A DNA stretch of 46,578 bases from JARIHD01 sp964610985 (GCA_964610985.1 CAZSZJ010000010.1:1-46578); one strand, 5' to 3'. Shown: positions 31,189 to 40,295, numbered from the stretch's first letter. The notes: generated from the sequence alone by a model not told the origin. Numbers and translations: made by a program.

Positions 31189-32784
31189 ATGGGGCAGGCA
31201 TTATATCGGACATACCGGTCTAAAAAGTTGTCGGAGGTTCTTGGTCAGGAGCATGTGACCACAGCGCTCGATAACGCAATCAAAAAAGGCACGATTAGTC
31301 ATGCCTATCTGTTGACTGGCCCCCGAGGAACAGGCAAAACCAGTACCGCTCGCATCCTGGCGTTCCAGATAAACGACCTTCCGTACGAAGAAGAGCGGCA
31401 ACATCTGGATATTATAGAGATCGACGCAGCCAGCAACCGCCGCATTGACGAAATCCGCGACCTGCGCGACAAGGTGCACATTGCGCCGACCAGCGCCAAA
31501 TACAAAGTGTACATCATCGACGAAGTCCACATGCTCACCAAAGAAGCGTTTAATGCGCTGCTCAAGACACTTGAGGAACCGCCCGCCCACGTGGTGTTTA
31601 TCCTGGCTACCACCGAGGTGCACAAATTGCCCGAAACCATCATTAGCCGTACACAGCGTTTTGCCTTTAAACCCGTCGATGCCGCCAAAGTCATTGCGCA
31701 TTTGCGCCATATCGCCACCGAAGAAAAGATTACTATCAACGACGACGCCTTAGCGCTCATTGCCGCGCATGGTGAGGGCAGTTTTCGCGATAGCATCAGC
31801 TTACTTGATCAGGTACGCAACAGCGGCAAAAAGGTCGAACTGGCCGACGTACAGGCTGTGTTGGGCATTGCACCCGCAGAACTCATAGCCAGTTTAGCTG
31901 ATGCACTATACCGGCATGACAGCGTAGCGGTCGCCGGCAGTCTCAAACAATTTCATGACCAGGGTTTTGAGCCGGCACAGATTTCACGGCAACTGGGAGG
32001 GTTACTGCGGGAGCGACTTATCGAAGGTATTGGTCTGCTTGACCATGAGGTTGTTATGAGGCTTTTGGCACAGCTCGTGGCGGTACCGGCGTCGCCAGAT
32101 CCGCGTGTCGCTCTGGAGATTACCTTGCTCGACGCAGCACTTTCCGGCCAGACGGTCACAAAGCCCGTCGCCGCCGAGCCAAAGGTCATGCAGCAAGAAG
32201 TGCAGGCTAAGCCGATGCTACAGATAGAGCCCAAGCGTCCCGCGCCCGTCAGCAAAAGCGCCCCGGCTGAAACTCCAAAGCCATTACCCAAAGAAACAAA
32301 ACAAGACCCGGCAGTACTCGCAACACCCAGAGAAAATGCAAAACAGGTTACCGAGCAAGCCACCACTGAGATCGACGCAGACTCCGACATGGTGCTCACT
32401 GAAGCCGCCTGGGATCTGATTTTGAATGCCGTCAAACAAAAGTACAATACCCTGTACAGTGTACTCAAGATGACAACGCCCCACTTTGAACCAGGCAAGG
32501 TAACGTTGGAATGCGGCTTTGCTTTTCATCAAAAACGCCTGAATGACGTGCGCAACAAACAAACCCTGTCCGAAGTCATAAAAGGCGTGACTGGCAGCGA
32601 TATCCAGGTCAACTGCATCTTGGGCGAGGCCAAACCTGCCGCACCACCGCCAGCACTGCCCGCACCAGACGGCGAGGTCGTGCACAGCGCCGCCCCCGAA
32701 CCAGTCAAACACCAGGCTCCGAGCGATCCCAATTTGGACACCATAAGCAATATCTTCGGCGCAGCCGAACTGCTAGAATCGTAG
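31189..32784 (+). CDS. dnaX: DNA polymerase III tau/gamma subunit without zinc module
   Basis: DnaX is the ATPase of the clamp loader. The 531-aa protein has ALYRTYRSKKLSEVLGQEHV, P-loop TGPRGTGKTS (43-52), Walker B DEVHML (111-116), NALLKTLEEPP and an S-R-T sensor-1/SRC-like motif; a Pro/Ala-rich linker (about 330-440) leads to a C-terminal domain of tau type. Between the P-loop and DIIEIDAAS the usual four-Cys zinc-binding insertion is missing (LAFQINDLPYEEERQ, no Cys). ATG 31189 is set by the TATAAT just upstream. dnaB follows after 18 bp. Confidence 0.93.
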   Translation: MGQALYRTYRSKKLSEVLGQEHVTTALDNAIKKGTISHAYLLTGPRGTGKTSTARILAFQINDLPYEEERQHLDIIEIDAASNRRIDEIRDLRDKVHIAPTSAKYKVYIIDEVHMLTKEAFNALLKTLEEPPAHVVFILATTEVHKLPETIISRTQRFAFKPVDAAKVIAHLRHIATEEKITINDDALALIAAHGEGSFRDSISLLDQVRNSGKKVELADVQAVLGIAPAELIASLADALYRHDSVAVAGSLKQFHDQGFEPAQISRQLGGLLRERLIEGIGLLDHEVVMRLLAQLVAVPASPDPRVALEITLLDAALSGQTVTKPVAAEPKVMQQEVQAKPMLQIEPKRPAPVSKSAPAETPKPLPKETKQDPAVLATPRENAKQVTEQATTEIDADSDMVLTEAAWDLILNAVKQKYNTLYSVLKMTTPHFEPGKVTLECGFAFHQKRLNDVRNKQTLSEVIKGVTGSDIQVNCILGEAKPAAPPPALPAPDGEVVHSAAPEPVKHQAPSDPNLDTISNIFGAAELLES

Positions 32785-32802
32785 TAGAGGCAGTAGAGAT
32801 AT

Positions 32803-34167
32803 ATGGAACCACCTACAGCGAGTGCCAAACAGCAGCCGCATAATCCCGAGGCCGAGGCGAGCTTGCTGGGAGCAATCCTTATCGATGCCGATGCGCTCGT
32901 CAAGATCGCCGATACTATCGGCGATGGCGACTTTTATGACCCGCGTCATTCGCGCATCTACGAAGCCGTCACGCAACTGTACGAACGCCGCAGCCCCATT
33001 GACGTCCTGACTTTGGCGGACCAGCTCAAAAACAATGGCAACCTCGACCTCGTCGGCGGAGCGGCATACCTGACAGAGCTCACCAACTTCGTGCCCACCG
33101 CCGCCCATGTCGAACAATATGCCGAAATCGTGGCCCAAAAAGCACTGCGCCGCAAACTCATCCATGCCAGCCAACAGATCGTCACCCTAGGATATGATGA
33201 ATCCAAGGCCCTCCGCGAATTGGTAGAAGAAGCCGAAAGCGAGCTCTTTCAGGTCAGCCAAAAGCACATCAAACAGAGCATCGTCAGCATCGAAACCATT
33301 TTGGCCGAAAGCTTTGACCGCCTCGACGACCTGCACAAAGACAAAAACAAAATCCGCGGTGTGCCAACCGGTTTTAAAGATATGGACGAGGTCTTGGCCG
33401 GTCTGCAGCGCTCCGACCTCTTTATTCTGGCCGCGCGGCCTTCGATGGGTAAAACCGCATTCGCGCTCAACCTGGCACACAACGTAGCAACACTCGCTAA
33501 ACAGCCCGTGCTTGTCTTTAGTTTGGAAATGAGCAAAGAGCAGCTGGTCGACCGCTTGCTTTCCATGGAATCAGGTGTCGATGCCTGGGCGCTGCGCACC
33601 GGTAATCTGACCGACACCGACTTCGAACGCATCGGTCACGCCATGGGCGCCCTCAGTGAAGCACCGATCTACATCGACGACACGCCCGGCATTACCATTA
33701 GTGACCTGCGCACTAAAGCCCGCCGTGAAGCGCACAAACACCAGCTCGGACTCATTATCGTCGACTACCTCCAGCTGATGAGCGGCGGTAGCAAATTTGG
33801 CGGTTCGGACAACCGTGTACAGGAAATTTCCGAAATCTCACGCGGCCTCAAAGCCATCGCCCGCGAACTAAACGTGCCATTAATTGCACTGTCACAGCTG
33901 AGCCGTTCAGTCGAAAACCGCAACCCGCAAATCCCGCAGCTAGCCGACCTTCGAGAATCAGGCTCCATCGAGCAAGATGCCGACGTCGTGGCCTTCATTT
34001 ACCGAGAGGAATACTATAACCCCGAAACCGAGCGTAAAGGTATTACCGACATCCTTGTCAAAAAACACCGTAACGGCCCGACCGGCGGCGTGGAGCTGTT
34101 CTTTGACAAGGAAAAACAGCGCTTCCGTAGCCTGGACACCAAGCACGCGTCGCCATTTAATGACTAG
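32803..34167 (+). CDS. dnaB: Replicative DNA helicase DnaB
   Basis: DnaB is the hexameric helicase at the fork. The 454-aa protein is full length: N-terminal domain starting PHNPEAEASLLGAILID, linker helix, then the RecA-like domain with Walker A AARPSMGKTAFAL (about 208-220), LVFSLEMSKEQL, Walker B LIIVDYLQLMSG, and the DLRESGSIEQDAD motif with the arginine-finger region after it. No intein is present. It lies between dnaX and a membrane protein gene, and probably shares the dnaX transcript. Confidence 0.97.
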   Translation: MEPPTASAKQQPHNPEAEASLLGAILIDADALVKIADTIGDGDFYDPRHSRIYEAVTQLYERRSPIDVLTLADQLKNNGNLDLVGGAAYLTELTNFVPTAAHVEQYAEIVAQKALRRKLIHASQQIVTLGYDESKALRELVEEAESELFQVSQKHIKQSIVSIETILAESFDRLDDLHKDKNKIRGVPTGFKDMDEVLAGLQRSDLFILAARPSMGKTAFALNLAHNVATLAKQPVLVFSLEMSKEQLVDRLLSMESGVDAWALRTGNLTDTDFERIGHAMGALSEAPIYIDDTPGITISDLRTKARREAHKHQLGLIIVDYLQLMSGGSKFGGSDNRVQEISEISRGLKAIARELNVPLIALSQLSRSVENRNPQIPQLADLRESGSIEQDADVVAFIYREEYYNPETERKGITDILVKKHRNGPTGGVELFFDKEKQRFRSLDTKHASPFND

Positions 34168-34205
34168 CAACCGGCCAAGACCACTTGCCCAGAGGCCAAA
34201 TACTG

Positions 34206-34211
34206 TATAAT
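34206..34211 (+). promoter_or_regulatory. -10 box before the 34222 gene
   Basis: Consensus TATAAT overlaps the first ATG of the longest frame (34210) and ends ten bases before the second in-frame ATG at 34222, which I therefore take as the start. CTTGCC near 34184 is a weak -35. Confidence 0.6.
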
Positions 34212-34221
34212 GAATGCAAGC

Positions 34222-35448
34222 ATGAGCTTAGATCGCCTACGAAATTACACCAAAACTCATTGGCATATTATGTTGTGGTACAGTGGACTTTTCGTGCTAC
34301 TGGGAGCTGTTTTGTATTGGCAACTCGGATCGCTCTTACCCGGCTATAGCGCCAGCGAAGCGGGAACATACCAAGCCAGCTTGAACCTCAAAAAACTGCT
34401 TGATAACCCCTTGTATGCACCATTTATTATAGCGGTCAAAGCCGTGAATTATGCGGTGCACGATGGGCTTTTGGCGACGCGCCTGGTGGCTGCGGGCTGC
34501 GGGCTGGCAGTGCTTGGGGTATTTGCGGCACTGCTGCGGCATTGGCACGACAATACGACGGCCATTATCGGCACGCTGATGTTTGGATCGTCGGCTTGGT
34601 TTTTGCATACTGCCCGGCTTGGAGCTCCAGAAGTACTGTTGTTCGGCGTGTTCTTACTCGTTGCGGCCGGATTTTGGCTCAAACGAACCAATCACTGGCT
34701 GGCACTCGCTATCTGTTTTTTGCTTGTCGCCGGGCTTTTATATGTGCCGGGAATGATTTGGTTCGTCCTGTTCGGGATTATTTGGCAATGGCGCACGATT
34801 GATGCAGTGTTCAAAAAACACCTTGTGGTTATTAGCGCATCCGCCGTGGCGCTGCTGTCGGCACTCGTGCCACTCGGTTGGGCATTTTATAAACATCACG
34901 AACTCATCAAACCTTGGCTGGGACTGCCCACCTCGTGGCCGACGCCAGCCGAAATGCTCAGCAACCTGGTGCATGTGCCATACAACCTGTTTGTCCGTGC
35001 CGAAGCTAACCCTGAAACGTGGCTTGGAACCGCGCCCATACTCGACATCTTTAGCCTGTCAATGCTTGCGCTCGGCATATATTTATATCTGCGCTACGGC
35101 AAACTACTACGTACTCGATTATTCATTTCTATCGGGGCGGTTATGACAGCGCTTATGACGCTCGGCGGAGCGATGACGTTTACCGTAGTCATGCCGTTTG
35201 TATATCTGGTGGTGGCCGGGGGTGTGTCGTACTTGATGGGACAGTGGTTTAAGGTGTTTCCGCGCAATCCAATCGCCCGGAGTATCGGCTGGACGGCCAT
35301 CTCTGCGGTCGTGGCGTTATCCTGTAGTTTTCATTTGGTGCATTATTTTAGAGGCTGGCCACACGTTACGGCCACACATGAAACGTTTTTTGTGAGTCAG
35401 AACAAACAGGGGACACTCCATCGTGCTCCATCTGTTACAATAGAGTAA
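34222..35448 (+). CDS. Polytopic membrane protein, possible GT-C-type glycosyltransferase
   Basis: The 408-aa protein has about nine or ten transmembrane helices. After the first helix comes an extracytoplasmic loop with PGYSASEAGTYQAS, and later SAWFLHTARLGAPEVLLFGVF; this placement of acidic residues after TM1 and a short R-L-G-x-P-E segment recalls the PMT/ArnT-like GT-C superfamily that uses polyprenyl-phosphate sugars. The match is weak and the acidic motif is not a clear D-E pair, so it may be another membrane protein. ybaB follows after 14 bp. Confidence 0.55.
   Translation: MSLDRLRNYTKTHWHIMLWYSGLFVLLGAVLYWQLGSLLPGYSASEAGTYQASLNLKKLLDNPLYAPFIIAVKAVNYAVHDGLLATRLVAAGCGLAVLGVFAALLRHWHDNTTAIIGTLMFGSSAWFLHTARLGAPEVLLFGVFLLVAAGFWLKRTNHWLALAICFLLVAGLLYVPGMIWFVLFGIIWQWRTIDAVFKKHLVVISASAVALLSALVPLGWAFYKHHELIKPWLGLPTSWPTPAEMLSNLVHVPYNLFVRAEANPETWLGTAPILDIFSLSMLALGIYLYLRYGKLLRTRLFISIGAVMTALMTLGGAMTFTVVMPFVYLVVAGGVSYLMGQWFKVFPRNPIARSIGWTAISAVVALSCSFHLVHYFRGWPHVTATHETFFVSQNKQGTLHRAPSVTIE
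35436..35441 (+). promoter_or_regulatory. -10 box of ybaB-recR
   Basis: TACAAT lies in the last codons of the membrane-protein gene. Transcription near 35448 would give a short leader with Shine-Dalgarno AAGGAG (35450-35455), seven bases before the ybaB ATG. Confidence 0.5.
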
Positions 35449-35462
35449 TAAGGAGATAGAAT

Positions 35463-35756
35463 ATGAGTCGTTTTGATCAGGCAAAGATGTTGCTTCGTGT
35501 AAAGAAAATCCAAAAAGAACTGCAAAAGCAGGTGATTACCGTAGAGGCCGGTGACGGCGCGGTACGCGTCGAGATTACCGGTGAACAAAAGATCAAAAAG
35601 ATCCACATCGACCCCGACTACGTTGACCTCGATGACATACGCCAACTGGAGCGCTGGATCGAAGACGCCGTCAAAGATGCCATTTCTCAAAGCCAAAAGG
35701 TCGCTGCCGAAAAGATGCAGCCAATGATGGGCGCACTCGGCGACCTTGGCCTGTAG
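35463..35756 (+). CDS. ybaB: YbaB/EbfC nucleoid-associated protein
   Basis: The 97-aa protein is full length for this DNA-binding dimer: an N-terminal helix (FDQAKMLLRVKKIQKELQKQ), the beta hairpin GDGAVRVEITGEQKIKKIHIDP, and a C-terminal helix with a Met-rich end. YbaB binds DNA and is typically encoded between dnaX and recR, as here apart from the inserted dnaB and membrane protein. It has a good Shine-Dalgarno site, unlike most neighbours. Confidence 0.92.
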   Translation: MSRFDQAKMLLRVKKIQKELQKQVITVEAGDGAVRVEITGEQKIKKIHIDPDYVDLDDIRQLERWIEDAVKDAISQSQKVAAEKMQPMMGALGDLGL

Positions 35757-35773
35757 TATAGCCAAAACATATT

Positions 35774-36382
35774 ATGCATATCCTGCCGCCTGCATTGACT
35801 GCTGTTATTGAAGCACTCGGCCGTTTGCCGGGTGTTGGCGCGCGTACCGCTGAACGATACGCATACTATTTGGTGCGCCAAGATCCGATCAAGGCCCGAC
35901 GCATCGCCGAAACACTTCAGGATATGCATGCTGGTATCGGCTACTGCAAAAAAACCTTCGCGCTCATTCCAGCCAGTCAAGATCTATCTGACCTCTATAC
36001 AGACCCCCGGCGCAGCAAAAAAACCGTGGCCGTTGTAGCCGAACCATTCGATATAGTTGCACTCGAAAAAACGGGCAGCTATACGGGCACGTATCACGTG
36101 CTGGGCGGCTTGGTTTCGCCGATTGACGGCGTAGGACCCGAGCAGCTACGCATAGCCGAACTCGTGGCACGCATCGACGACGATGCAGTCGAAGAAATTA
36201 TCTTGGCCACCAATGCCAGCGTCGAAGGCGAGTCAACCGCGCTGTATATCCAGCAACAAATTGGCGATCGCCCTGTCAAAATCACACGCCTGGCTCGTGG
36301 TCTGCCCATTGGCGTCGACCTGGAATACGCCGACCAAATTACGCTGAGCCGCGCCCTCGAGGGTCGTCAGGCGATGCAATAA
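35774..36382 (+). CDS. recR: Recombination mediator RecR with degenerate zinc site
   Basis: RecR forms a DNA clamp that with RecO loads RecA at gaps. The 202-aa protein has the helix-hairpin-helix ALGRLPGVGARTAERYAYYL (about 14-33), the TOPRIM domain with VVAEPFDIVALEKTG and TNASVEGESTALYI, and C-terminal ARGLPIGVDLEYAD. The C4 zinc finger is largely lost: only Cys58 remains in IGYCKKTFALIPASQDLSDL, where four Cys are usual, though the following TDPRR is intact. It follows ybaB by 17 bp. Its 3' end overlaps the convergent 36339 gene by 44 bp. Confidence 0.95.
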   Translation: MHILPPALTAVIEALGRLPGVGARTAERYAYYLVRQDPIKARRIAETLQDMHAGIGYCKKTFALIPASQDLSDLYTDPRRSKKTVAVVAEPFDIVALEKTGSYTGTYHVLGGLVSPIDGVGPEQLRIAELVARIDDDAVEEIILATNASVEGESTALYIQQQIGDRPVKITRLARGLPIGVDLEYADQITLSRALEGRQAMQ

Positions 36383-37154
36383 GGTCATGGATCAATTTGT
36401 TAAAGGCCTCAGAGCTGATAGCGCTTTTGAAAAAAGCATGACTAAAGTTTAGTGGTACCTCATATCCCAAGGCCCGTTCAACCCGGGGCATGACCTCCCT
36501 GACAGCATCAATCACAAGGGCGTCAATTCTGTTCGGAACAGTCGCTGTAGCAGCCGCGTTAGCTTTTTTACGCTCTTTGGTCATACCCTTTCTGTAGACA
36601 TCTTTGTAGCCGCGATGAATGTCGCGGCGGATAGCACGAGCCGCAGGGGTTGCAGCGGCGAGACTCTGATGGCCTGCGTTAAAAAGTATATCAGCGGCGA
36701 TTGCCACCGATGGAGGGCAGTCAGGCTGTTGCAGAACGGACGAAAAATCGTGCGACCTGCCAACAGATACTTTTGGCAGCACGGCACAAGCCATTCTACC
36801 TACCGTAGAGCCGACAGTCCGCACGTTGGTATGCACTATGTTACTTATACGTTCTCTAGGAAATATCCATATATCGTCCTCTTTCGTCATTCTAGTACGG
36901 CCTTTCGGACCAGGGCGAAAGGGTATGGGCCCATGAGCGGTGGCAATGATTTCAGCCGTACGATCGAGCTGCTCGGGGCTCATCATATCGGTTGCTAGGC
37001 GGCTCCAAGAATACTCACCCTCTATAATCATTGGAAGCGCCACGTTACCCACCGCAAGGAGCGTCGGTGTTGTGATCTGTGGATAACGTATCTGAGCTTC
37101 AAGATATGCATCTAGAATCTGATCTGGTAAATTCTCTGGAGTAATTGATCTCAT
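36339..37154 (-). CDS. Unrecognised 271-aa protein
   Basis: I do not recognise this protein. It is helical, with a basic Ala/Arg/Lys-rich stretch (YKDVYRKGMTKERKKANAAA, about 187-206) and no membrane segment. Residues about 92-125 contain RERISNIVHTNVRTVGSTVG, a possible HTH, but the match to GerE is too poor to claim. A minus-strand TATAAC (37161-37166) ends six bases before the start. Its coding region extends 44 bp into recR, convergently. Confidence 0.6.
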   Translation of the reverse strand: MRSITPENLPDQILDAYLEAQIRYPQITTPTLLAVGNVALPMIIEGEYSWSRLATDMMSPEQLDRTAEIIATAHGPIPFRPGPKGRTRMTKEDDIWIFPRERISNIVHTNVRTVGSTVGRMACAVLPKVSVGRSHDFSSVLQQPDCPPSVAIAADILFNAGHQSLAAATPAARAIRRDIHRGYKDVYRKGMTKERKKANAAATATVPNRIDALVIDAVREVMPRVERALGYEVPLNFSHAFFKSAISSEAFNKLIHDLIASPDDPRGRGSA

Positions 37155-37224
37155 CGGGTAGTTATAACATATACATGCCCCCTAAAGCGAGCTACATACC
37201 CTGGTGAGCTGAGGAGTTTTTCGA

Positions 37225-37230
37225 TATACT
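37225..37230 (+). promoter_or_regulatory. -10 box of the DHH-cysS operon
   Basis: TATACT ends ten bases before ATG 37241. It would drive a leaderless three-gene mRNA coupled by ATGA overlaps. Confidence 0.5.
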
Positions 37231-37240
37231 ACAGATAGAG

Positions 37241-38248
37241 ATGAAATATCCCGAGGCGGAACAGATCCAAACCATTCTACAAAATGCGCAAAAAGTGCTG
37301 ATTATTCAGGCCGACAATCCTGACGGCGACAGCTTGGGCAGTGCGCTTGCTTTGGAGCACATCCTTGGCGATATGGGCAAAGAGCCCATTTTGTACTGCG
37401 GCGTGGCCATTCCTTCCTATTTATCGTATTTGCCGGGCTGGGACAGGGTAACCAATGAATTTCCGCATCAATTCGATGCAAGCATTATCGTAGACACAAG
37501 TGCCGACAGTTTGCTCGAAAACCTCACCGAAGCGGGCCACAAAAGCAAGCTCGCCGCCAAACCCTGCATTATCCTTGACCACCACGCCGTCGAACTCAGC
37601 ATTCCGTACGCTACCGTTTCGTGTAACCAAGAAGCCGTAGCCACCGGTGAAGTCATTTACGAACTCGCTCAGCAGCTGGATTGGCCGCTCAATATAGAGG
37701 CCCAAAAGATGATCGCTGCCGCTATTATGGCCGACAGTTTGGGACTCACAACTCAGGCCACCTCAGCGCGCAGCATTCATATTATCGGCGAAGTAGTGGA
37801 GCAGGGCGTCCGCCTGGCTGAATTGGAACACGCCCGCCGCCTACTCATGCGAAAGAAGCCCGAGCTGGTGCATTACAAAGGCGAACTCCTACAGCGCGTC
37901 GAATATGTTGCCGACAATCGCATAGCCCTCATATCCATTCCCTGGCGCGAAATTGAACTGTATAGTCCGCAGTACAATCCCTCCATGCTTGTCATGGAAG
38001 ATATGCGCATGACCACGGGCACACAGGTCGCCATCGCGTTCAAAGTCTACAAAGATGGCAAGATCACTGGCAAGATCCGTTGCAACCAGGACGCGCCAAT
38101 TGCCGCCAAACTAGCCGAACACTTCGGCGGCGGCGGCCATGCCTACGCCAGTGGCTTCAAAATTCAACTAGCCCGTCCATTTAACGAAGTTAAATCAGAG
38201 TGTACCAGCCTCGCTCTGCAACTTTTAAACGAGATTTCCAAAAAATGA
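37241..38248 (+). CDS. DHH/DHHA1 phosphoesterase (NrnA-like)
   Basis: NrnA-type enzymes degrade short oligoribonucleotides and/or pAp. The 335-aa protein has IIQADNPDGDSLGS (21-34), VDTSADS (Asp85), the DHH signature ILDHHAVE (Asp113, His114, His115) and the DHHA1 substrate loop FGGGGHAYASGF near residue 295. The first motif normally reads H-x-x-P-D-x-D; here the His position is Ala24, so one metal ligand seems to be missing. It is first in an operon with a 216-aa protein and cysS; its TGA overlaps the next ATG. Confidence 0.88.
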   Translation: MKYPEAEQIQTILQNAQKVLIIQADNPDGDSLGSALALEHILGDMGKEPILYCGVAIPSYLSYLPGWDRVTNEFPHQFDASIIVDTSADSLLENLTEAGHKSKLAAKPCIILDHHAVELSIPYATVSCNQEAVATGEVIYELAQQLDWPLNIEAQKMIAAAIMADSLGLTTQATSARSIHIIGEVVEQGVRLAELEHARRLLMRKKPELVHYKGELLQRVEYVADNRIALISIPWREIELYSPQYNPSMLVMEDMRMTTGTQVAIAFKVYKDGKITGKIRCNQDAPIAAKLAEHFGGGGHAYASGFKIQLARPFNEVKSECTSLALQLLNEISKK

Positions 38249-38895
38249 TCACCACACATAAAGAGTTAGTCCCCCCTTTGCGGTCGTTTCAGCACAATAT
38301 AACCAGCTCTCTCGCAGCTTATCCAGAACTTTCATTCCCGAACAGCCTAGGCCATTTCCGCGACTCTCCGGATTGTCCGGAATTTTCCTTCGAAAAACCA
38401 CTCATGCAGATGCCTCATACCTTGCTGGATAATGCGTTCGAGGCAGCCAAAGATACAACGGGCGGCTACTACGAACCAGGCATGGAAGGCTTTGAAAGTG
38501 GCTTTAGCTTGTATATTCATCTCCCCAAACAAGGCTGCATCGCGCCAACAATGCTCAAAGCGACTTTACGCTACCAGCACAGTATCGTTTTGCCTAAATC
38601 GGATTGGCAAATGAAGTGGAAGCGCGCTAGGCCCCGTTTTGACAGTACCCTCGCCGAAGGTAGTTACAGCGTTACTCGATACCCGATGGAGGCAGCGGAA
38701 ATAGTATTTGCATCATGGCAAGAGCACAGTCCATGGCAAATGCAGACCCATGATTGGCGCAGAGCCGGCGACTACACTACAGACATCACAGACTCACTCA
38801 ACCACGACTTAAACCATCACAGCCTTGAGGGAGTACTTGGCATAATCAGCATGCAAATTGCTCTGAGCGTGCAAGAACTGGGGGAATCACGATGA
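38245..38895 (+). CDS. Unrecognised 216-aa protein
   Basis: I do not recognise this protein. It is soluble, rich in His, Trp and aromatic residues toward the C-terminus (WQEHSPWQMQTHDWRRAGDY, then N-H-D-L-N-H-H), without a clear metal-binding motif. It is tightly held in the operon: its ATG overlaps the upstream TGA (ATGA at 38245-38248) and its TGA overlaps the cysS ATG (38892-38895). The coupling suggests comparable expression to cysS. Confidence 0.65.
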   Translation: MITTHKELVPPLRSFQHNITSSLAAYPELSFPNSLGHFRDSPDCPEFSFEKPLMQMPHTLLDNAFEAAKDTTGGYYEPGMEGFESGFSLYIHLPKQGCIAPTMLKATLRYQHSIVLPKSDWQMKWKRARPRFDSTLAEGSYSVTRYPMEAAEIVFASWQEHSPWQMQTHDWRRAGDYTTDITDSLNHDLNHHSLEGVLGIISMQIALSVQELGESR

Positions 38896-40295
38896 AACTC
38901 TACAATACGCTAACGCGAACCGTCGAAACGCTCAAGCCGCTAGAGCCGCCAAAAGTAAAGCTCTACACCTGTGGCCCCACCGTTTACGACTATCCGCACA
39001 TCGGCAACTGGTTTGCGTACATCCGCTGGGATATTTTGGTGCGCGCCCTGCAAACGAGCGGCCTGGAGCCCGACTGGGTTATGAACATCACAGATGTCGG
39101 GCATTTGGTCAGCGACGCCGATGAAGGCGAAGACAAACTCGAAAAAGGTGCCCGCCGCGAGGGCAAAACCGCATGGCAAATAGCCGAATTTTACACCGAC
39201 TACTTCGTCGACGGCCTCAAGCGACTAAACACCATATTGCCCGGCCGGTTCACTAAAGCCACCGAACACATCGCTGAACAGATCGAACTCATCCAAAAAT
39301 TGGAAGAGAAGGGCTTTACCTACATTATTAGTGACGGCGTGTATTTTGACACATCCAAATTCCCGCGCTATGCCGATTTTGCCCGGCTGGACATAGACGA
39401 ACAGCAAGCCGGCGCGCGCGTCGAATATAATGTCGAGAAGCGTAACCGTACCGATTTTGCCCTCTGGAAGTTTTCGCCAAAGGGACAGCAGCGCGATATG
39501 GAATGGGACAGTCCGTGGGGCAAAGGATTTCCCGGCTGGCACATCGAATGTTCGGCTATGAGCATGCAGTATTTGGGCTCCACACTGGATATCCACACCG
39601 GCGGTATCGACCACATCCCAGTACACCACACCAACGAAATCGCCCAGAGCGAGGCCGCGACCGGCAAGCCGTTTAGTAAGATGTGGCTACACAGCAATCA
39701 CATCACGATTAATGGCGAAAAGATTTCCAAGAGCCTCAATAACGCCATTTTGCTTGAGGACATAGAAAAGCGCGGTCTGCCGCTAGCCGCCTTGCGATTG
39801 CACGTTTTGGAATCCCACTACCGGTCACAGTCAAAGTTTAGTTGGGAAAGCCTGGAAGCAGCGCATAACCGCCTAACCGGACTGCGTGCTATGGCAGCGC
39901 TACGCTGGCAGCCAATTGCAATTGATCGCGACCACAGCACGACCATCAAGGCCGCTGCGCAGGATATCCTGGCCGATATGCAAAACGATCTCAATTCGCC
40001 TGCAGCTTTAGCCAAATTAAGCGCTTTACAGGCGCACCTAGAAAATGACCTGGTCACGAGCAGTGAACTCGAAGCCTTCGAACACGCTCTCGAACTATTT
40101 GATCAATTATTCGGACTACAACTAAGCGATATCGTCGACATTTCTGGCGAACAAAAACAGCTGATAGCCGAACGCCAAAAGGCACGCGACACCCGCGACT
40201 GGCAAACATCCGATCAGTTGCGAGGCCAGTTGACCGCACAAGGTCTTTCTGTCCGCGACACCGCCCACGGCCCCATATGGCAAAAGACTTCATAA
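38892..40295 (+). CDS. cysS: Cysteinyl-tRNA synthetase
   Basis: CysRS charges tRNA-Cys. The 467-aa protein is full length: KLYTCGPTVYDYPHIGN with zinc ligand Cys27 and the HIGH-type motif (36-39), GWHIECSAMSMQYLG with the second Cys (about 219), then HHTNEIAQSEA with the His and Glu ligands, and KISKS (about 277-281) as the KMSKS loop. The C-terminal anticodon-binding helices are present. All active-site zinc ligands are kept, in contrast to DnaX and RecR here. It ends the operon before a terminator. Confidence 0.97.
   Translation: MKLYNTLTRTVETLKPLEPPKVKLYTCGPTVYDYPHIGNWFAYIRWDILVRALQTSGLEPDWVMNITDVGHLVSDADEGEDKLEKGARREGKTAWQIAEFYTDYFVDGLKRLNTILPGRFTKATEHIAEQIELIQKLEEKGFTYIISDGVYFDTSKFPRYADFARLDIDEQQAGARVEYNVEKRNRTDFALWKFSPKGQQRDMEWDSPWGKGFPGWHIECSAMSMQYLGSTLDIHTGGIDHIPVHHTNEIAQSEAATGKPFSKMWLHSNHITINGEKISKSLNNAILLEDIEKRGLPLAALRLHVLESHYRSQSKFSWESLEAAHNRLTGLRAMAALRWQPIAIDRDHSTTIKAAAQDILADMQNDLNSPAALAKLSALQAHLENDLVTSSELEAFEHALELFDQLFGLQLSDIVDISGEQKQLIAERQKARDTRDWQTSDQLRGQLTAQGLSVRDTAHGPIWQKTS

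Noticed and set aside
36835..36868. GerE-type HTH in the 36339-37154 protein
   Set aside because: Only a weak I-V-H-T-N-V-R-T-V-G-S-T-V-G resemblance; surrounding helices do not follow the GerE pattern.
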